DNA of 64,000 nucleotides from Notamacropus eugenii (lineage: Eukaryota > Chordata > Mammalia > Diprotodontia > Macropodidae). This document shows, one piece after another, positions 33,155-43,509 of this stretch; position 1 is the stretch's first letter; the number at the start of each line of letters is the position of its first letter. Under the pieces are notes generated by a model. The model was not told the DNA's origin. It did not search any database and worked only from the letters and a program-made list of their open reading frames with translations. The stretch lies in assembly GCF_028372415.1 (NCBI RefSeq), contig NC_092872.1:516088224-516152223 (forward strand). The letters are read 5' to 3'. Both the position numbers and the translations under genes were made by a program.

Positions 33155-33629
33155 AGGGGTGTAAGGCCAATACGATATTAACAGTGCCTATGGCGGCTAT
33201 GAACATGCCAGCACAGTTCTGAATCACAAAATATATCAGATTCCTCACATGGAAGATAGAACTAAAACATTTATTCAAACACCAGAAGGCTGAATCCCAA
33301 CACCAGAAAGCCAAATCCATAATAGTAACAAAGAAATCCATCATAGTAATCAAAAAGTCTATATACATTATCAGGCCTTCCCACAAACAGGTTCCTCTAA
33401 GCCAAACACCCTTCTCTCACTCACAACTGCCACCCTGCTTCCTCTGTCCTTCCCAGTTCTGACTAGTCTGACCAATTTCTTCTCAGCTCTGCTCCAGCTC
33501 CACCTCTTCCTCTTCCACCGTTCAGCAAACTCCTCCCACCATAGGCTCCATGTGACTCAGACTTCCAGGCAGGTCACATGGGCCTATTAATGAATAGAAA
33601 AGATCTTGCTCTTTAAATTACTGTTACAA
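33155..33629 (-). mobile_element. LTR-like fossil
   Basis: On the minus strand it starts TGTAACAGTAAT and ends near ...GGCCTTACA, with AATAAATG about 100 bp before the 3' end and CT-rich sequence upstream. It contains short internal duplications ('caacaccagaaagccaaatc' type). The length of about 475 bp fits a solo LTR. No target duplication is clear, and the family is unknown. A 91-codon open frame over it is incidental. Confidence 0.5.
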
Positions 33630-33750
33630 GTGGGAGTAGCAGTAGTGGTAGTATTAATATTAGTAGTGGTAGTAGTAGTAGTGGTAGCAATAGTATTAGT
33701 AGTGTGGTATTAGTAGCAGCAGCAGCAACATTAGCAGTAGTATGATGATA
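33630..33750. repeat. imperfect (AGT)n trinucleotide array
   Basis: It consists of repeated AGT/GGT/ATT/AGC triplets over about 120 bp, starting at the edge of the LTR-like block. Confidence 0.85.
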
Positions 33751-33754
33751 AAAA

Positions 33755-33895
33755 TAGTTGACATTTTATACTGTGATTTGGTCAAGATCAACAGAGAAAC
33801 TGGCAGAACTGGGATTTGAATATTCATTTTATGATTCTAAATTAGGTGCCTTTGGACTATTTAATCTCTCAGACATCTTCTCTGGAATTCAATGA
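33755..33895 (-). repeat. MIR fragment
   Basis: 'ggcagaactgggatttgaat' and 'attctaaattaggtgccttt' are antisense MIR. Confidence 0.5.
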
Positions 33896-34639
33896 TTCTA
33901 AAAGTCAGGGGCAGTGCTTTTTTTTTTTTAACTTGATGGTATAATGCCTGGCACAGGACCATGTGGAAGTCCCTTAATGAATGATTTTTGTTGTCATTAT
34001 TAGTTTTAGATGTTTGATCTTCTGTTGTCTCACCTCAGTACAAGATTTTGTGGTACAATATTCTTCTGAAATATTTTCTTGAATCCATTTGTCAGAATTA
34101 ACTGTGTGTGACCTGCCATGCAAATTTCTTCTCAAGCAAGCTGATTGAAAGGTTTCGAATTTGGGGAGAGGGTGTCCAACAGAGGGCACTCTTACATGGA
34201 ACTAGTTTAGATGTTCCAGAGAAGTTAGCTCACTCTAATTTGTTCATAGAAGGAAGTTTTGGCTGAACTTATAAGTAATTCTTTCCTGACATTTGGTGCA
34301 ATAAATCTGAAGTCTAATCACTCATGAAACTATCTTCTAAGGTGTGGAGAGGACTGTGATTTTTGTTAGTGGAGTAGACATCCACATAAATGATGTGTCT
34401 ATTGGAAATGCAGGAATGGATCAGGTGAGAAAAACTTCAGGTCCCAGAATTTTGTGACTAGAGGGCACCCCTCAAAGTTTTAAAGAGTAAACTTATGACA
34501 AATAAAAGTTCATACAGTATACTTTTAAGCAGGAGATATAAATTTAGAGACTAAATATCCCCAGATATGGTATAGGCAAAAAATAGAATCACAGGGTATC
34601 AGAATCACAGGGCATCAGAAATGGAATTGTTGTAACTAA
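33896..34639. other. no recognised feature
   Basis: AT-rich intergenic DNA with a T run at 33920-33930. A 10-bp direct repeat 'atcacagggt/atcacagggc' lies near 34590-34615. No gene signature. Confidence 0.5.
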
Positions 34640-34860
34640 CCTATAGCTTGCTAAAGTTTGCAAAGTGCTTTATTTATATTCTCATTTGGTCCTCAAAATA
34701 ATTCTAGATAGGTATAGGTACTTTTATCATGCCCATTTTACAGATGAGGAAACTGAGGCAGAGATTAAGTGACTTGACCAGGGTCTCACAGCATGTAAAC
34801 TGAATTCCTATCCTTCCTGTCTTTAAGTCCAGCATTTTGTCTACTATGTCATCTAGGGAA
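34640..34860 (-). repeat. MIR/Ther-type SINE
   Basis: Clear antisense order: 'gtttgcaaagtgctttattt', 'cattttacagatgaggaaac', 'gattaagtgacttgaccagg', 'tctactatgtcatctag'. Confidence 0.75.
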
Positions 34861-34899
34861 TTTTTAGTAAACCTATAGTTAGTCCTCATTTAATAATTA

Positions 34900-35010
34900 T
34901 TTCATAGAAAATTAAATTGAGGGCCTAGGAAAGTGATAGGACAGGATTATACCATGACAGAACTAGAATCCAGGTCTTGTTAAACCCAGGTTTCATGAGT
35001 CCTAGTCCAT
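34900..35010 (-). repeat. MIR-like fragment
   Basis: 'gagggcctaggaaagtgata', 'agaactagaatccaggtctt' and 'aacccaggtttcatgagtcc' are consistent with antisense MIR. Confidence 0.45.
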
Positions 35011-35189
35011 GGCTTTTCCCAGTATATCCCTATATTCAAGCAGTGTTTAGTTAAGGAAAACTAGGGATGACTGAAGTACATACGTAATCTCCTGAGATTA
35101 GTATTGTGGAAGAAAGCAGTCTTCTTCAGCCAAATATGCTTTTGTGCCCTGATCAAAAATCGTGAATCTGCCTCTTACTCTCTATTTAA

Positions 35190-35285
35190 TGTTGGATACA
35201 TCTTATTACTTTCACCTGTAAAATGAGGGGATTGGATTTAATCATCTGTAAGGTTCCCTTTGTGTTCTAAATCTATAATCTTATG
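35190..35285 (+). repeat. MIR distal fragment
   Basis: 'cacctgtaaaatgaggggat' then 'tggatttaatcatctgtaag' and 'gttctaaatctataatct'. Confidence 0.5.
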
Positions 35286-35439
35286 ATTCTCTGATGCTTT
35301 GAACTAGATCAACAGCAGAATCCCCCTTCTCCAGGATGGCAATTTTGATGTGTTAGGTTTTGCCCTGAATCTTTATATAACCTTTTCTCCCACATACTAC
35401 AATTGTTCTCAGTTAAGGATGATCAAGACCCCTAGCTCC

Positions 35440-35690
35440 ATTTCTCAAGATAGAAAGAGCATTAGACTAGGAGTCTGGAAAGCCTCTAGTAAAGTTGACT
35501 ACTTGCTAGCCTTTGACCCTGGGTCAATATAAAAGCTTTCCTCTCTAGTCCTCAGTTTCCTCATCTATGGAATGGAGATAATAATATTGCACTTGCACCA
35601 TCTGTCTTACAGGGCTTTTTTGTTTGTTTGTTTGTTTGTTTTTTTAGCAAAGAAAGTGTTTTGTAAACTTTAAATCATTATGCAAGTGTG
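35440..35690 (+). repeat. MIR SINE containing a (TTTG)n run
   Basis: 'gactaggagtctggaaagcc', 'gaccctgggtcaatataaaa', 'tcagtttcctcatctatgga' and, after a TTTG/T run at about 35617-35645, 'ttttgtaaactttaaatcat'. Confidence 0.65.
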
Positions 35691-36419
35691 ACCTGTTTTT
35701 TACTATCACTTTGGTCCTTATGTATACCTTTTAAGTTGAACCAGAATCAGCCCAGTTTTTAGAGATGAAAGAAGACAGGCAATCTGTATTCAGGATTTTG
35801 TCCCACATCTTCTTCTGCCATGTAAGATGTTTGTATATGTTTGTGCCAGTTTTTAAGTTTCAGTAATGCAGGTGCCCCTCCCCCTGTATCTTTCAAGCCT
35901 TTGAAGACTTTATCCATGGCTTTTAAAACCATGAGGATTTAAATACATTTTAAAAATGCATTACATTAAAGCTTTGATTGTATCTTAACAGATGGAATCT
36001 AGGCAGAATGAAAAACAAATTCAACAAATATGTATTTGTTTTGAGTACATAGGGTTCAGAGCAAAGCCAGGGAATTTAAGCAGACAGAATAAATACAGGC
36101 ATTCTATTTAATGTCAGCTAACTGTCATCATGCCATGGCTAATTAGACAGGATTTCTGCAGCACACAAGGTATGCATATTCTTTATTACTGGGTGAACTT
36201 AATCTGCTATCTGTCTCTCCAGGTTGTAGGTTACATTTGCCAAACAATGAACTGAATTTCTCTTTCAATAGAAATTGTAATCTAAAGATATGAGAGGCAG
36301 GAATGTGTAATATAGAACTGAGGTGCAGGAAAGTATAATCTTCACATTTAGAAACAAGCAAAATCAGAATAACATTTGGGGTGCTAAGGATGGATAACCT
36401 GGAGATAACTCTTTTCAAA
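35691..36419. other. no recognised feature
   Basis: Possibly unique intergenic sequence. A 108-codon minus-strand open frame (36143-36469) has no recognisable family and runs into a MIR. Confidence 0.5.
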
Positions 36420-36610
36420 GTGTTTTTCCCACAATAACTGTGTGACACAGCTAGTGCAAGTGTTATCACCTAAACATTACAGATAAGGAAACTGAGGCTT
36501 AGATGTTAGATAACTTGTCTAGAATAACATAATTAGTAAATGGCAAAGTCAGATTTTGAACTCATGTCTTATGACTCTAAGACTAATATTTTTTCTACTA
36601 CTTTCCAAAT
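36420..36610 (-). repeat. MIR SINE
   Basis: 'cattacagataaggaaactg', 'aggcttagatgttagataac', 'cagattttgaactcatgtct' form the antisense MIR order. Confidence 0.65.
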
Positions 36611-36654
36611 ACCATACCATATACTTTAGTTTAATTTCCTGGGGTAGAAAGACT

Positions 36655-37310
36655 GGATTGTGTTGTAGCCCTCCTCCCACCCTTTTCACCTTTTACTTGG
36701 ACTACTGAAAAAGCCTCCTTATTGTTTTCCCTGCTTTCAGACTCTTCTTTATAAATGAAAAGAACATTTATTAAGCACTTACTGTGTGCCAAACTCTATG
36801 CTGATAAATGGGCATACAAACGCAAAAGACAAAGATAGTTCCTGCCTTCAAGGAACTGCCTAACATGGGAGACAATGCACAAAGGGAATTTATCCAATCT
36901 ACCTTCACGTTGCTGCCAAAATAATCTTCCTAAAGCATAGGACTGACAACATCACTCTCCTGATTAATAATCTTCAGTGACTCTCTGTCACTTTGATGGT
37001 AAAATATAAACTCACAGGTCTGACACTTAAAGCTTATGGTCTAGCTCAGTTTCTTCTGTCTACACTTATTTCACATCCTTCTGATTGACCTCTCGTTTCA
37101 AGCCAAATTGACCTGCTTTCTGTTTCCTGAACTCAATATTATGTCTCTCACCTCTGTGTCTTTCCATGTGTTGTTCCCCATGCCTTCCTCATCATTTTCA
37201 CTTCTTATATGTCCTTAGCCTCCTTTAAGGCTCAGCTCTTGTGGTGTTTTAGAAGCCTTTTTTCTGATCCATGCAATTAGTCCTTCTTCTCCTTCAATTA
37301 TCTTTTGCAG
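36655..37310 (+). repeat. L2 LINE with a nested older-family insert
   Basis: 'acttggactactgaaaaagc', 'aatctaccttcacgttgctg', 'aatcttcctaaagcatagga', 'aagcttatggtctagctcag', 'ctttaaggctcagctcttgt' and 'tagaagccttttttctgatc' follow L2 order. It is interrupted at about 36755-36890 by the 'catttattaagcacttactg' repeat. Confidence 0.75.
36755..36890 (+). repeat. old interspersed repeat nested in L2
   Basis: 'aacatttattaagcacttac' 'tgtgtgccaaactctatgct' and 'cctgccttcaaggaactgcc' are the most readable form of this old family in the window. Confidence 0.6.
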
Positions 37311-37311
37311 G

Positions 37312-37447
37312 TGTGGGGAACCTGTGGCTTCAAGGCCACATGTGGTTTAGGTCCTCAAGTGTGGTCCTTTGACTGAATCCAAACTTTACATAGAACAAAT
37401 CCCCTCAATAAAAGGATTTGTTCTGTACAACTTGGACTCAGTCAAAG
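37312..37447 (+). mobile_element. hAT-like MITE with long inverted arms, truncated
   Basis: It starts 'gtggggaacctgtggcttca' then 'aggccacatgtggtttaggt', as in a hAT-type non-autonomous family. 37367-37401 (CTTTGACTGAATCCAAACTT...) pairs with 37415-37447 (...ACTTGGACTCAGTCAAAG) in a stem of about 33 pairs with few mismatches and a short loop. The expected second outer arm is missing; L1 sequence begins just to the right. Confidence 0.6.
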
Positions 37448-37925
37448 TTTTGGTCGTTCTATTTTTCTTTTCTATCATATTATCCAGTCTGATAGGTGTG
37501 AGGTGGAACTTCAGAGTTGCTTTAATTTGCATTTGTCTAATAAAAAGTGATTTAGAGCACTTCTTCATTTGACTATAGATAGTTTTGATTTCTTTATCTG
37601 AAAACTGCCTATTCATATCCTTTGACAATTTATCAGTTGTGGAATGGCTTGTATTCTTATAAATTTGACTCAGTTCTCTATATATTTGAGAAATGAGGTC
37701 TTTATCAGAGACACTTGCTGTCAAGCTTACTTCCCAGCTTTCTGCTTTCCTTCTAATCTTGGTAGTATAGTTTTTGTTTGTGTAAAAACTTTTAAATTTA
37801 ATATAATCAGAATTATCTATTTTATGTTTTGTAATGCTGTCTATCTCTTGCTTGGTCATAAATTCTTCCCTTCTTCATAGATCTCACAAGTAAACTATTC
37901 CTTGTTCTTTTGATTTGCTTATGCC
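37448..37925 (-). repeat. L1 LINE fragment (ORF2 C-terminal part)
   Basis: On the minus strand 37386-37859 is open. From about 37460 upward it reads as L1 ORF2 beyond the reverse transcriptase: 'SDKDLISQIYRELSQIYK', 'KDMNRQFSDKEIKTIYSQMK', 'KCSKSLFIRQMQIKATLKFH', 'LTPIRL'. This is the region before the Cys-rich segment. The last residues of that open frame come from the neighbouring MITE. It is not a host gene. Confidence 0.9.
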
Positions 37926-38024
37926 ATTACCTTTTATGTCTAAATAATCAGATGTGAGTTTTCTAACTTAGAGTCCAGCACTCATTTTACTATACCATAG
38001 TGCCACCTATTACTTTCATGGATT

Positions 38025-38260
38025 TAAAGTAATAATAACTCCTATTTACATACTGCTTTAATGTTTGTGCAGGACTTTTCTTATATTAACCCTCTTGGCA
38101 ATGAGGTAGATGCTATTATTATCCCCATCTGACAGAAGTGGATATTGAGGATCCATGAGGAGGAAATAGAGGGCCAGTTATGGCATTCATCCATGATTCA
38201 GTGCTTTGCCCAGGCACATCAATACATTCAAACTCAGGTTTTCATGACTTTAAGTTCACT
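38025..38260 (-). repeat. MIR/Ther-type SINE
   Basis: 'ataactcctatttacatact', 'gaggtagatgctattattat', 'ccccatctgacagaagtgga', 'tcaaactcaggttttcatga' keep the antisense order, with an inserted stretch at about 38170-38200. Confidence 0.6.
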
Positions 38261-39410
38261 TATCTATCAACTTTATAGCTATAAAGCATTCTGTAGCTGT
38301 GAACTTTAATGTGAATTATATGACTCTTTTCACTAGTGTTTCTCTGAAAAGAAACAGGTTAGGTTTGTGCTAAGAACATTCACGCAGAAGTCTGCTACTC
38401 TACACTGCTCTCCAGTTCTGTCCAGAACCAGGCCCTATTATGAGGTATTTGTTGTTTTCAATATAAATCATAAGTCTAAACATATGTGAAGTTGTTTGTC
38501 CTTCCCCCTCTCCTTTACCCCCCACAAAGTAGATTCCATCAAAATCAGCCAACAAAAATAAATTGTACACGTATGTCCTTTGTTTTCAGTGAAATGTAAA
38601 CTGTGGTGCTGAAGAAATAACTTTGAAGAGAATGCCCCATTAGTACTTGCAACATCAGTGTTCAATTTGAGCAATGGACATTTGAATAATTTACTAGGTA
38701 TTTGCCAACATGGAAAGAGAGACCCTAGGCAAATTGTGGATTTAAAAACCTAAGACCCATCTTAGCAAAGAAACTAAACAGAATTCCTCCGTGGTCAAAG
38801 TCAGAATGAGAATGCAAAGGTCTCATTCAGAAATATGCTTGAAAGGAAATGACAGTAACCAAGTTGATTTTGCTAGGTCTGAAGGGAGACCCTGTGTCTT
38901 GCTCATATGCACACATTTGTTTGTTTAAGCTTGCATGTGTGGAATTTGTTCTAAAACAATGTGGCTCTGGCTGACCCCTGTGGGAGCCATGTGGGTGTCT
39001 GAGAGTCTCTTCCAGGTCAGCACTTGCCCTTTACTAATCTCCCAAACTGATAATGCTAAAAATTTCAGAACAGACTCATTCCTCTACGCAGCCAAGATTT
39101 ATGGACTGGCTAAGTCCTGGGAAGTAGGAGGGAGATATTTGGAGACTTGCCTTTACTAAGGCTTCCCCATTTGGCCCAAGTAGATATCATAATGATAAGC
39201 TTGAGGTTTGTCACAAATTGCCAAAATGTAATTCTGTTGGTTGGGAGGATAGAGGAGTGAGATAAGGGGGAAAATCAACCATTTAAATAGTTACCTATGG
39301 GCAGAATCCAGGAATCTGGTTTTTCTTGTCACTGGTGAAAACTAATTAGATTGACAGTTGAGGAGATGGAAGAAGAGTCAGGTGACTCTGGGGAAATAGG
39401 CCAGTTATGG
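38261..39410. other. intergenic, repeat-poor stretch
   Basis: No repeat was recognised over 1.1 kb, which is unusual for this flank. Sequence complexity is normal and there is no credible coding frame (74 codons at 38935-39159 is chance level). It could hold a conserved non-coding element. Confidence 0.45.
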
Positions 39411-39443
39411 CATCCATCCATCCATCCATCTGTCCATCTGTCC

Positions 39444-39498
<55 letters not shown>
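39411..39498. repeat. (ATCC)n/(ATCT)n tetranucleotide array
   Basis: A compound array: CATC/CATCTGTC units then about 14 pure ATCT units. Likely polymorphic. Confidence 0.95.
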
Positions 39499-39503
<5 letters not shown>

Positions 39504-39574
39504 GTTATCTAACACTTTATCTCTATTTCTTGCTATCGAGACGCACATATCTTGAAGATGTATAGAATATGTTT

Positions 39575-39760
39575 ATTAGAACAAGCCTATGAGACAGGGA
39601 ATACACATATTATTATCTCCTTTTTTAAAGATAGAGAAACAAAAGCTCAAAGAAGACCAGTGACTTATTTTCGATGAACAAATTTAATAGTGTTGAAGCT
39701 GGAACTTGAACCCAAGTTTTCTGATCCCATGTCTGGTTCTTCAGGCTGTTTCCTTTTATT
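39575..39760 (-). repeat. MIR fragment
   Basis: 'aagatagagaaacaaaagct', 'gctggaacttgaacccaagt' and 'tctggttcttcaggctgttt' form antisense MIR. Confidence 0.55.
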
Positions 39761-39834
39761 AGGAATAATGAGTTTAGATTAAGGATCCTACTAGTCTAGT
39801 CTTTGCCTATTATATCTTATGCCCTCAAGGTACA

Positions 39835-40060
39835 GAAGTTTTGGCAGCATGGTATAATGGAAAGAACATGACCTAGGTAGGAGTCAGGAGACCTGAGCTC
39901 TCTTTCTGGTTCTTCTGAGTGACTCTAGATAAGTCAATTTAACCTCAGGCTTCCATTTCTCCATTTGCCAAATAACTTTCTCCCATGGGTGCTACAAAGT
40001 TAAGATGAAATAAGAAATGGGTCAGTATTTTGAAAAAGGTAAAAATGGCATGCAAACATA
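39835..40060 (+). repeat. MIR SINE
   Basis: 'ggcagcatggtataatggaa', 'gtaggagtcaggagacctga', 'agtgactctagataagtcaa' and 'aaatggcatgcaaacata' give the order. Confidence 0.65.
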
Positions 40061-40124
40061 ATTGAGGAATAAAAGGGGAAAAGAAAAGATTTGGAGGGAG
40101 CCACTTTGACTCTCCATAGTGGCT

Positions 40125-40415
40125 AGAAAGGCAGCATAGTATAGGAGAAACAGAAGACCTGGGTCTTCTTCAGCAGCTTCATTACTAAACTAGATCATGA
40201 GGAAAGTACTTTGTAAACTTTAAAACATCTTACACATGTGAATGGTTATTTTTTCCAGGGCAATACATCAACTGTCAGTGGGCAGATTTTGGAAACTGTA
40301 TCTCAGGTGGACCTACAGATAAAAATTATAATTTAGTAATAATGAATAGCTAATGTTTATATAGTGACTTAAAGTTTGGAAAGTGTTTTATATCTATTAT
40401 CTCATTTGTGCACAC
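40125..40415. repeat. two MIR pieces in opposite strands
   Basis: 40125-40245 is plus strand ('ggcagcatagtataggagaa', 'ttgtaaactttaaaacatct') and 40330-40415 is minus strand ('tagctaatgtttatatagtg', 'atctattatctcatttgtgc'). Confidence 0.5.
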
Positions 40416-40709
40416 TTAGGATTCTAACCCTCTCTAGGCCACTTATGGTACCAGTCTACATCCTTGAAGTGTTCTCATGATGCCTTTCAGGAGTTACTCC
40501 TTCAAGGAGGGCCACATGCTGCAGGGGTCATTTGGTTAATCATTGCTTCCCATAGAAGTTCAAAGATTTGATGGGTAAGTCACAACCATCTCTGACAAGC
40601 TGCCTTTACTTGCCAAGGATTGCATTTAGTAAAAGGGAGCTATCTTCCTTGGCATTGCTAGACCTCAAGACCTTGTTTCTCCAAAATGGGACCTGGTGTT
40701 TCCAAAGGA
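40416..40709. other. no recognised feature
   Basis: Ordinary intergenic sequence. Confidence 0.45.
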
Positions 40710-41180
40710 TTATAAGAGAATTTGTTGTGTAGTCCAAAGATTGTTGGACCTGGAGTCAGGAGATCTGCATTTGAATGCTTGCTTGAACATTAAGGATCAA
40801 AGGATTTAGACTTAGGCTTGCCTATTCCAGCTTCTAATTTTACAGATGAGAATGCTGAGGTTCCAGGAAGCAAAGAGGTATGTTAGACAATAGAAAGAAT
40901 ACTGGTTTGGGAGTCAGAGGGTCTGGATTCAAATCCTATCTCTGATGTTTATTACTTCTATGACTTTGGGCAAATTGATGAATCTTCCCAAGCCTCAGTT
41001 TCTTCACTGGTAAAATGAAGAGGTTGAACTAGTTGTATTCTGAAACCCTTCCCAGTTGTATGAAGTATTGTGATTTGTCCAAGGTTACAACTGGCTAGGA
41101 GGCATAGCTAGGTGATGTAGCAAATAGAATGTTGGATTTCAATTTGGAATATTTGAGTTTGAATCTTGCTTCAGATATTT
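40710..41180 (+). repeat. cluster of MIR pieces
   Basis: Heads or bodies at 40710-40790 ('gacctggagtcaggagatct'), 40865-41060 ('tttgggagtcagagggtctg', 'cagtttcttcactggtaaaa') and 41095-41180 ('ggcatagctaggtgatgtag'). Confidence 0.55.
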
Positions 41181-41478
41181 AATTTTGTGTATTGGCTGCT
41201 CTCCTTTATTGGTTTGCAGACACTGGACATTATCATTTGCTCAAGATAATCATCCTGTGTTCATTAAATAAGTGTCTTGAGTAGGAGGAACTTGAGAAGA
41301 AGAGCTACAAAGTAGAATATGTGAGCTAATAGAAGTACAATCCATGCAATGGTAGATAACAGAGTGAAAGATTGATGTAATGGCAAGTAAAATAGAATCT
41401 TCTGCTGTTTTTGTTTTGGCATAATCAAGAAGTAATACCTCTATTTGAATATGACTAAGGAAAATCTTTGCCACCCAT

Positions 41479-42159
41479 TGTCAGGCCTGAGAAGATAAGA
41501 AGTTCCCCGCCTTTTGTTAATGAGGCATTGGTTTTCAAGGGATGTGATGCCCTGTGGCTCTAAAAAGTGTATAAAGACTCTGAGGTGCAGGTTTTATTTG
41601 GGGACGTACTAACTAGAAGTGTTTGTTTGGCCAGACAAAGAATCTGGGAAACTGCTTAAAGAGTACCCCGGCTTTTAGAACCCAGATGTTGTGCTTCCCT
41701 CTCTGGTAACTGTGGTCAGACAGTTGTACCTGTCTGTTGAATTATGGTCAGGCAGAGGAAGCCATGTCTGTTGATTACTTTGGGGTTTACTGACTGAAAG
41801 TGTTTGTTTGGCCCAATGAGGACTCTGGGAAGCCACTAAGGAGCCCCTCAACTTTGAGAGCCCAGATGTCGTGCTTCCCTCTCTAGCAACTGTGGTCAGA
41901 CAGTTGTACCTGTCTGTTGAATTCAGGCAGAGGAAGCCATGTCTATTGACTTTTAATTTCTCTGTATTTTCTTTGAAGTTCAGGATGCTGACTCCTCTAA
42001 ACTAGGTGAATGATATATGTGCTTGGTTAAAGGAATGATACATGTGTTTGATTAAAGTGATTGTTAATCCCCCAAAAGTTATCTTTCCTTTCATGAATGC
42101 AGATCTAAGAACCTGTGATAGCAGGCCCCCCTGTGTATGTCGGGGTGCTTACTGATACA
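41479..42159 (+). mobile_element. LTR-like fossil with internal tandem duplication
   Basis: It has possible TG...CA ends (TGTCAGGCC...GATACA) and a TATA-like box at about 41570 (GTATAAAGAC). The core is duplicated in tandem with a period of about 181 bp: 'gtttgtttgg' at 41621 and 41802, and 'tggtcagacagttgtacctg' in both units. The same family lies inverted at 25930-26510 with a single unit. No viral genes adjoin. It is read as a solo LTR of an undetermined, fairly old ERV family. Confidence 0.6.
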
Positions 42160-42189
42160 TTAACCTCAACTCCAACTACTATATTGCTG

Positions 42190-42370
42190 TTCTATGTGGC
42201 TTGTGATATAAAAGAAAGATTGTAGGTTCTGGAATCAAAGGAACTGGGTTTGAATCCAAACACTACCACTTGCTATCTGTGTGATCTTGGATAAGGCATT
42301 CCTCCATTTAGGGCCTCAATTTCCTCAATATATAAAATGATTTCTAAGGGCCCTTGCAACTTTAAAGCAA
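42190..42370 (+). repeat. MIR SINE
   Basis: 'ttctggaatcaaaggaactg', 'gtgtgatcttggataaggca', 'tcaatttcctcaatatataa' and 'gggcccttgcaactttaaag' follow MIR order. Confidence 0.7.
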
Positions 42371-43129
42371 TAATAATGAAAACCTGACTAAACCTAATTT
42401 TTTTCCCCTCACCACCTCTTATAAACCTCCTATGCTTTAAAAGGCTGAAAATGACCATGCTATATGTTGAGAGTAACTGGACTTAGCCTTTTATCTTTCA
42501 AAGACATACAAAGATAATTCTCTCTTGAGAAACGACTTAAATTGGTATCCTGAAAGAACAGAATGGTGGGACTCTGTTTCCAGAATTGAGAAATTAGTAG
42601 TTCAAGCTATGGTTAAAGGTGACTTTAGCTGTGATTTTTTTCTTATAACAGATATATTTAAAATAATTATTTACTTTTTTGTTACATTTTTTGTTATACT
42701 GTAATAAATAGTTTAACCAGTAACTATGATGTTTATTTAAGCCTCACAATTTGGGGGTTTCCAAATGCTTATGCAAAAGAAATTTCTCCACTTTATTAAA
42801 TAAATAATATTTAATAAGGTGAGGTAGGGCTCTTAGAATTAATTGTTTAGTTAATGGGAAGAATGTTGTAATTTTTTTATTAATTGGGAATTATCAGAAC
42901 ATACCTCCTTGATTATGGAAGAACTTGGAATGAGAATGAATAAAGAAACCAGACTATTAGCAGAGAGAGGGAGTGGTGACCACTTACCTAGGTTATATGT
43001 GAGTATGGCTGATCTCCCCAAACCCCACTACGTATATTAAAGGTAAATGCTTCTCATTTCTTATACGACCTTGGGAAAAGTACTTTCTCTCAGTGAGTTT
43101 CATCTATTTATTCATCTACGAAATGAAAG
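42371..43129. other. no recognised feature
   Basis: AT-rich, no clear repeat; a MIR distal scrap may lie at 43060-43130. Confidence 0.45.
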
Positions 43130-43345
43130 GTTGGAATTAGAGTAATTGTAGCTCATATTTATGTATCATTTTAAGGTTCACAAAGCTATCCTTACAACAA
43201 CCCTTAGGGGCAGGTTGTACACACATTTATTTAATGAGGAGACTAAGATTCAGTGAGTTTAGATCAGATATAGGTAGTAAAGGTAAGAACTAGGGCTTGA
43301 ACATCTTCTGTTTACAAGGCCATTGTTCTTTTCACTACACAGTAT
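43130..43345 (-). repeat. MIR/Ther-type SINE
   Basis: 'gtagctcatatttatgtatc', 'gttcacaaagctatccttac', 'atttaatgaggagactaaga' and 'ttgttcttttcactacac' keep the antisense order. Confidence 0.65.
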
Positions 43346-43509
43346 TTGTTGCTCCATAATTCTTAGAGGTGCCTATGAAAAAAATTAAAATTCTCTCATT
43401 GATTTTTCCTCATGTCAGTGTCATAAAATGTCATATCTGAAAGAGAACTAAAAATATAAAATGTTAGCATTAGAGAGACCTTAGAGATCATCTCATCTAA
43501 AACTCTCAT

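Noticed and set aside
33111-33386. 91-codon hydrophobic minus-strand open frame resembling a membrane protein
   Set aside because: It lies over an LTR-like block and its edge; the hydrophobic residues come from AT-rich repeats (ATAGTAATC-type units).
37386-37859. 157-codon minus-strand open frame as a host gene
   Set aside because: Its sequence is L1 ORF2 (MKKCSKSLFIRQMQIKATLK-type segment), and its end runs into a MITE.
39411-39498. Regular repeats suggesting a CRISPR-like array
   Set aside because: It is a tetranucleotide microsatellite with no spacers, in a vertebrate genome.
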